Source: an uncultured Peptostreptococcaceae bacterium
GTDB taxonomy: Bacteria; Bacillota; Clostridia; Peptostreptococcales; Anaerovoracaceae
DNA length: 64,000 bases
Assembly: GCA_905235115.1 (NCBI GenBank)
Contig: CAJOKT010000002.1
Location: 1-64,000, forward strand
Direction of reading: 5' to 3'
Below, one piece after another: positions 59,974-64,000 of the stretch (the first letter of the stretch is position 1; the number at the start of each line of letters is the position of its first letter). The notes beneath the pieces were generated by a model. That model saw nothing but the letters and a program-made list of their open reading frames with translations, was not told the origin of the DNA and made no database searches. The translations under genes and the position numbers were made by a program.

Positions 59974-62016
59974 GTGGAATTAAATGACAGGATCACATCC
60001 CTTAAGGGAGTAGGGGACAAACGTGCAGCCTTGCTGGAGAAACTGAACATCCTGACGGTGAGAGACCTCATATACACCTTTCCCAGAAAGTATGAAGACA
60101 GAAGGCAGGTCACGAAGATCATCGAGGCGCCTCCGGAGGAGGACGTCCTTCTTGAGGTGACCGTATCACAGGTGAAACAGCCGGGGCCCTATTTCAAAAA
60201 AGCCCCGCTTAAGGTCTTTGGCGAGGACAACTCCGGATCAGTGGAGGTGCTTTTCTTCAACGCAAAATATCTGTCCCGCTACTTCTATAAGGGGCAGAAA
60301 CTGACTCTTTACGGAAAGATCTCATTCAATAACGGCCGGCGCCAGATGGTTCATCCGGAGTTTCGTAAGACCGGTGACAAGGACGATATGAGGGGGCTTT
60401 TCCCGGTGTATCCGCTTACCGAAGGCATATCCCAGGCACAGATGAGGGGCATGCAGCTTCAGGCCCTTCCTTACCACAAACTGATCACCGAGTGGCTTCC
60501 TGAAAAGATAGTGGACGAGAACAATCTCTGTCCGCCGTCCTACGCGGTGACCAATATACATTTTCCCAAGGAGGAGAGAAGGGCGCTGGAGGGCAGGTAC
60601 AGGCTTGTGTTCGAGGAGCTTTTGATCCTGCAGACCGGGCTTTTCTACATCAAGAACGGGGTCAAGTCCAACTCAAAAGGAGTAAAGCTGGACAGCTCCG
60701 TCAGGACCGACGAGTTCCTTGAGAGCCTGGGCTTCACCCTGACCGCAGGCCAGGAGAGAGCCTTCAGAGAGGTCGAAAAGGACCTGGAGGACGGTCAGCC
60801 AATGAACAGGCTTGTCCAGGGCGACGTGGGATCCGGAAAGACGGCAGTGTCAGAACTTGCCATGTTCAAGACCGTTAGATGCGGTTTTCAGGCGGTCATG
60901 ATGGCCCCTACGGAACTTCTTGCGAAACAGCACATTCAGACCCTTAAAAAGGATTTTGAGCCCTTCGGCATCAGGTGCGAGCTCCTGTCCGGAGGCATGA
61001 AGCAGAAGGAGAGAACGGCTCTTCTTGAGGATATCAGGAAGGGGGACGTGAACATCCTGGTGGGCACTCATGCCCTGATACAGCCGGATGTGGAGTTCCA
61101 TAAGCTGGGACTTGTGGTCACGGACGAGCAGCACAGGTTCGGAGTGGAGCAGCGGAACCTGCTTACCGAAAAAGGGGAGGACCCCAACGTGCTGGTCATG
61201 ACCGCAACGCCCATCCCCAGGACCCTGGCGGTGATACTGTACGGGGACCTGGACATCTCCGTGATCGATACACTGCCTGAGGGACGGAAGCCGGTCAGAA
61301 CTTTTTTGCGTTACGTGGAATCCAGGGGCAAAATATATGACTTCGTCCGTGATAAGGTGAAGGAGGGCCGTCAGGCCTTCGTGGTGGCGCCTCTCATTGA
61401 GGAATCAGAGGCTTTGAACGTAAGATCCGCCGAAGAAATATATGAGGAGCTCAGCGCGAGATATACCGATGTGAGAGTCGGCCTTGTACACGGCGCCATG
61501 AAGCAGAAGGAAAAGGATGAGATCATGCTCCGGTTCAAGGCAGGGGATATCGACGTACTGGTTTCCACTGTGGTCATAGAGGTGGGGATCGACGTTCCCA
61601 ACGCCACGGTCATGGTAATAGAGAACAGCGAGCGCTTCGGCCTGGCTCAACTTCATCAGCTGAGAGGCAGGGTAGGAAGAGGAAGCGACCAGTCCTACTG
61701 TATACTGATAAGCTCAGCCAGAAACGGCATTGCTCAGAAGAGAAACGAGATAATGGTCAGCACCACCGACGGATTCGTCATAGCGGAGGAGGACCTGAAG
61801 CTGAGAGGGCCGGGAGAGATCTTCGGTACCAGGCAGCACGGAATACCTGAGCTCAACGTGGCGGACCTTGTGAAGAATGCCGATATCCTGGAAAAGGTCA
61901 GGATCATCGCACAGGATATAATCGACAGAGATCCGGGTCTGAATGAGCCGGAGGATCTGGAACTGAGAGAAAGGGTAAAGAGGCTTTTCGGAGATAATAT
62001 CTCCCTGAACCTTTAG
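59974..62016 (+). CDS. recG: ATP-dependent DNA helicase RecG
   Basis: 680 residues with GTG start immediately after the preceding stop. N-terminal wedge/OB domain (SLKGVGDKRAALLEKLNI), Walker A VQGDVGSGKTAVSEL, motif II VVTDEQHRFGVEQR, motif III MTATPIPRTLAVILYGDLD, motif VI QLRGRVGRGSDQSYC and TRAG-like DGFVIAEEDLKLRGPGEIFGTRQHG. It remodels replication forks and Holliday junctions. Confidence 0.96.
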   Translation: MELNDRITSLKGVGDKRAALLEKLNILTVRDLIYTFPRKYEDRRQVTKIIEAPPEEDVLLEVTVSQVKQPGPYFKKAPLKVFGEDNSGSVEVLFFNAKYLSRYFYKGQKLTLYGKISFNNGRRQMVHPEFRKTGDKDDMRGLFPVYPLTEGISQAQMRGMQLQALPYHKLITEWLPEKIVDENNLCPPSYAVTNIHFPKEERRALEGRYRLVFEELLILQTGLFYIKNGVKSNSKGVKLDSSVRTDEFLESLGFTLTAGQERAFREVEKDLEDGQPMNRLVQGDVGSGKTAVSELAMFKTVRCGFQAVMMAPTELLAKQHIQTLKKDFEPFGIRCELLSGGMKQKERTALLEDIRKGDVNILVGTHALIQPDVEFHKLGLVVTDEQHRFGVEQRNLLTEKGEDPNVLVMTATPIPRTLAVILYGDLDISVIDTLPEGRKPVRTFLRYVESRGKIYDFVRDKVKEGRQAFVVAPLIEESEALNVRSAEEIYEELSARYTDVRVGLVHGAMKQKEKDEIMLRFKAGDIDVLVSTVVIEVGIDVPNATVMVIENSERFGLAQLHQLRGRVGRGSDQSYCILISSARNGIAQKRNEIMVSTTDGFVIAEEDLKLRGPGEIFGTRQHGIPELNVADLVKNADILEKVRIIAQDIIDRDPGLNEPEDLELRERVKRLFGDNISLNL

Positions 62017-62023
62017 GACCGGT

Positions 62024-62569
62024 ATGAGAATAGTTGCAGGAGAATTCAAGGGAAGAAAGATAGAGGCACCCGGGGGATACGACGTGAGGCCCACAACGGA
62101 AAAGGTGAAGGAGGCCATGTTCAGCATGCTCAGCGACCTCATCCCGGACAGCGTGTGCTGTGATCTTTTCTCGGGCACAGGGAACCTGGGGCTGGAGGCC
62201 ATTTCAAGAGGGGCTCTCAGGTGCGTTTTTTGCGATAATTCCGGTGAGAGCGTAAGGCTGATCAAGAGGAATATCGAGTACTGCAGGGCGGGAGACCGGG
62301 CGCTTGTAGTTCCGGGGAGCTTTGAGAAATGCCTGAAGAAGATGTACGAAGAGGATATAGGAGCGGATATTTTCTTCCTGGATCCTCCTTACAGAGAGGG
62401 ACTCTACGAAAGGTGTCTGGAACTTATCGGGGAACTGGGACTTCTGAAGGAGGGCGGAGTCATTATATGCGAACATGCCAGAAGTGACGGCTTCCCGGAG
62501 GAGATCATGGGCTTCAGAAAATTCAAAGAGAAGAACTACGGTTCCATCACTCTCAGCCTGTACTGCTAA
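62024..62569 (+). CDS. rsmD: 16S rRNA (guanine966-N2)-methyltransferase RsmD
   Basis: 181 residues. MRIVAGEFKGRKIEAPGG at the start, RPTTEKVKEAMFSML, SAM site CDLFSGTGNLGLEAISRGA, and the catalytic FFLDPPYREGLYE. It is 7 bases behind recG; recG-rsmD-coaD is a common order in Bacillota. Confidence 0.95.
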   Translation: MRIVAGEFKGRKIEAPGGYDVRPTTEKVKEAMFSMLSDLIPDSVCCDLFSGTGNLGLEAISRGALRCVFCDNSGESVRLIKRNIEYCRAGDRALVVPGSFEKCLKKMYEEDIGADIFFLDPPYREGLYERCLELIGELGLLKEGGVIICEHARSDGFPEEIMGFRKFKEKNYGSITLSLYC

Positions 62570-62570
62570 C

Positions 62571-62599
62571 TTTACAAATACATGCCTTTATGGTAAAAT
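62571..62599 (+). promoter_or_regulatory. promoter of coaD
   Basis: TTTACA at 62571-62576 and TAAAAT at 62594-62599 with 17-base spacing, directly after the rsmD stop. Confidence 0.55.
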
Positions 62600-62621
62600 A
62601 CAGAAGATTATGGAGGTGGGC

Positions 62622-63107
62622 ATGCATAACAGAGCGCTTTATGCCGGTTCCTTTGATCCCATGACCCTGGGTCATGTGGACGTTATAAAGAGAGCATCCA
62701 GGATCTTTGACGAGCTCACCGTGCTGGTAACAGTGAATCTTGCCAAGGAGTCCCTTTTCTCCTATGAAGAGAGGGAAGAAATGATCAGGGAGGTCCTGAA
62801 GGATCTTCCCGGTATTTCAGTGGACAGATGCGACGGCCTTCTTGCGGACTACGTAAACAGAAACGGGTATGACGTGGTGGTGAGAGGTCTGAGGAACACA
62901 GCTGATTTCGACCAGGAACTTGCCATGGATCAGCTGCACAAGCGTCTTTATGATCACTGTGAGACCATCTATATGATCAGTGAAGACAGGTACGGCTTCA
63001 TCAGTTCCAGCATGGCCAAGCAGGTCATATCCCTGGGCGGGGACGGAAGTGCTCTGGTGCCGGAGCCCGTCTTAAGAAGAATGAGACAAAAATACGGACT
63101 TGAGTGA
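62622..63107 (+). CDS. coaD: phosphopantetheine adenylyltransferase
   Basis: 161 residues, the normal size from ATG 62622 with GGAGGTGGG upstream; a longer in-frame extension would overlap rsmD and the promoter. The nucleotidyltransferase motif is YAGSFDPMTLGHVDVIKRA, with VRGLRNTADFDQELAMDQLH and the ISSSMAK motif near the end. It makes dephospho-CoA. Confidence 0.95.
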   Translation: MHNRALYAGSFDPMTLGHVDVIKRASRIFDELTVLVTVNLAKESLFSYEEREEMIREVLKDLPGISVDRCDGLLADYVNRNGYDVVVRGLRNTADFDQELAMDQLHKRLYDHCETIYMISEDRYGFISSSMAKQVISLGGDGSALVPEPVLRRMRQKYGLE

Positions 63108-63127
63108 ACGGAAAGGGGATTAGCTTA

Positions 63128-63682
63128 ATGGAAGACACAACGAAAGTTTTGGATCTTCTCGATGAACTGGAGGATCTTTTAGAGGGGGCGACATCCGTGC
63201 CTCTTACAAACAAAATAGTGTTGGAGTCTGAGGACCTTTTCGGGATCATCAAGGATATCAGACTTGCCCTTCCCGATGACATGCAGCAGGCTAAGTGGAT
63301 CATCGATGAGAGAGACAGGATCCTTCGCGAAGGCAGAGATGAATACAACAAGATGGTAAGAGAGGCCAAGAAACAGGCCGAATACCTGGTGGATTCCGAT
63401 GAGATCACCCGCAGGGCCACGAAGAAGGCTGAGACCATCATAGAGGACGCCAACATCCAGGCAAAGTTCCTGAAGATGAAGACCTACGATTACGTGGACA
63501 GGATGCTTTACGGCATGCAGCAGAAGATGGACGAGCTCAACATGAAGTACTTTGGAGAGATGTACACCAGCCTTGAGCATACTTTTACTGCCATAAACGA
63601 TACTCTCACCGAAAACAGGGAAGAGATCAAGAGCCTTGCTTACAAGACTCAGAACGAAGAAGACGAACAGGAAACCAGATGA
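63128..63682 (+). CDS. coiled-coil protein, ATPase-subunit-E/B-like
   Basis: 184 residues from ATG 63128 (AAAGGGG upstream); a GTG at 63104 overlapping the coaD stop is the alternative. The whole protein is helical and charged: LDLLDELEDLLEGAT, DRILREGRDEYNKMVREAKKQAEYLV, RATKKAETIIEDANIQAKFL. It looks like F-type b or V-type E stalk subunits, but none of their partners is near. In Clostridia such a gene often follows coaD; the role is unknown, possibly in division or trafficking. Confidence 0.75.
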   Translation: MEDTTKVLDLLDELEDLLEGATSVPLTNKIVLESEDLFGIIKDIRLALPDDMQQAKWIIDERDRILREGRDEYNKMVREAKKQAEYLVDSDEITRRATKKAETIIEDANIQAKFLKMKTYDYVDRMLYGMQQKMDELNMKYFGEMYTSLEHTFTAINDTLTENREEIKSLAYKTQNEEDEQETR

Positions 63683-64000
63683 TATTACCTAAAGATAACG
63701 GATATTTTTCAAATTTTCAGGGACACGACAGGTTCGATGTCCCTGAACCTGTATATAGAGTGACCGCAGGCATGGGCGGGGAGTCATACCTTATCATAGG
63801 GAAGGATAAGGCCGCCCTCTTCGATACGGGCATGGCCTGTTTCGCGAAGGAGCTGATCTCCAACATCCATGAGGTGCTGGACCCCATGGGAAAGACCCCG
63901 GACTATATCCTCCTGTCCCACACTCATTACGATCACATCGGCGCGCTCCCATATGTGCTTAAGGAGTGGCCGGACGCTCAGGTGCTCGGGGCTGAAAAGT
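63679..64000 (+). CDS. metallo-beta-lactamase fold hydrolase, truncated by window end
   Basis: The frame starts at ATG 63679, overlapping the previous stop (ATGA), and runs off the window after about 107 codons. It shows VYRVTAGMGGESYLIIG, AALFDTGMACFAKEL and the zinc motif LLSHTHYDHIGALPYVL. It belongs to the MBL-fold hydrolases; the subgroup cannot be told without the rest. Confidence 0.85.
   Translation, partial: MILPKDNGYFSNFQGHDRFDVPEPVYRVTAGMGGESYLIIGKDKAALFDTGMACFAKELISNIHEVLDPMGKTPDYILLSHTHYDHIGALPYVLKEWPDAQVLGAEK

Overview
The window reads as a chromosome segment of an anaerobic member of the Clostridia (Bacillota). The signs are an IspH-ribosomal protein S1 fusion gene, clpP-clpX-lon-ysxC synteny, an HslVU pair, an anaerobic (early cobalt insertion) cobalamin pathway, strong AGGAGG-type ribosome sites, many ATGA/TAATG overlaps between genes and AGA/AGG-rich arginine codons. 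I cannot fix the family from sequence alone. Nearly every gene is on the + strand; only cbiA is on the - strand.

Layout. 1-96 is the 3' end of a group II intron whose body lies outside the window. 222-4982 holds a nitrilase-family amidase, a membrane-anchored alpha/beta hydrolase, SfsA and two zinc-ribbon membrane proteins. 5055-19410 is the cobalamin locus: promoter, cobalamin riboswitch and terminator, then cbiK (lipoprotein form), a second lipoprotein, cbiD, cbiF, cbiG, cbiH, cbiJ, cbiET, cbiB, cobD, cbiP, cbiC, a 30-residue ORF and cbiL, with cbiA convergent across a shared hairpin. Together these take sirohydrochlorin to adenosylcobinamide phosphate, apart from the corrinoid adenosyltransferase; the nucleotide-loop genes (cobU, cobS, cobT) are also absent. 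19449-23844 holds a lipoprotein with a structured leader, small genes, a nitroreductase and a second cobalamin riboswitch that appears to be a closed transcription unit. 23932-34710 is a housekeeping run: tig, clpP, clpX, lon, ysxC, a YkvA-like gene, hpt, a PHP phosphoesterase, glpP, a beta-CASP nuclease and udk. 34914-41198 is a compact Tad/Flp pilus locus with two genes of about 50 codons that are easily missed. 41231-54235 carries ispH-rpsA, yraN, comM, a DUF5688-like gene, dprA, a dipeptidase, topA, hslV, hslU, hflX and yigZ. 54291-55807 is an array of 14 tRNA genes. 55850-57006 is accessory sequence: a decayed IS200-type element followed by an array of about 8.5 copies of a 54/55-bp palindromic repeat. 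57066-64000 has an O-acyltransferase/DHHW pair for surface polymer acylation, then an Asp23-like gene, recG, rsmD, coaD, a coiled-coil protein and the start of a metallo-beta-lactamase-fold gene.

Most interesting signals, none of which I can call a proven new system: (1) the palindromic tandem repeat beside a Y1-transposase relic; (2) a second cobalamin riboswitch enclosed between its own promoter and three hairpins, with a separate promoter for the next gene; (3) a complete internal promoter and ribosome site inside ispH-rpsA that would release free S1; (4) a hand-counted excess of the heptamer TTTTGCG on the + strand, in several codon phases and in intergenic DNA, and again in most repeat units; (5) a structured leader upstream of the lipoprotein gene at 19592; (6) a 185-bp spacer between two tRNA-Ser genes with crossing inverted repeats.
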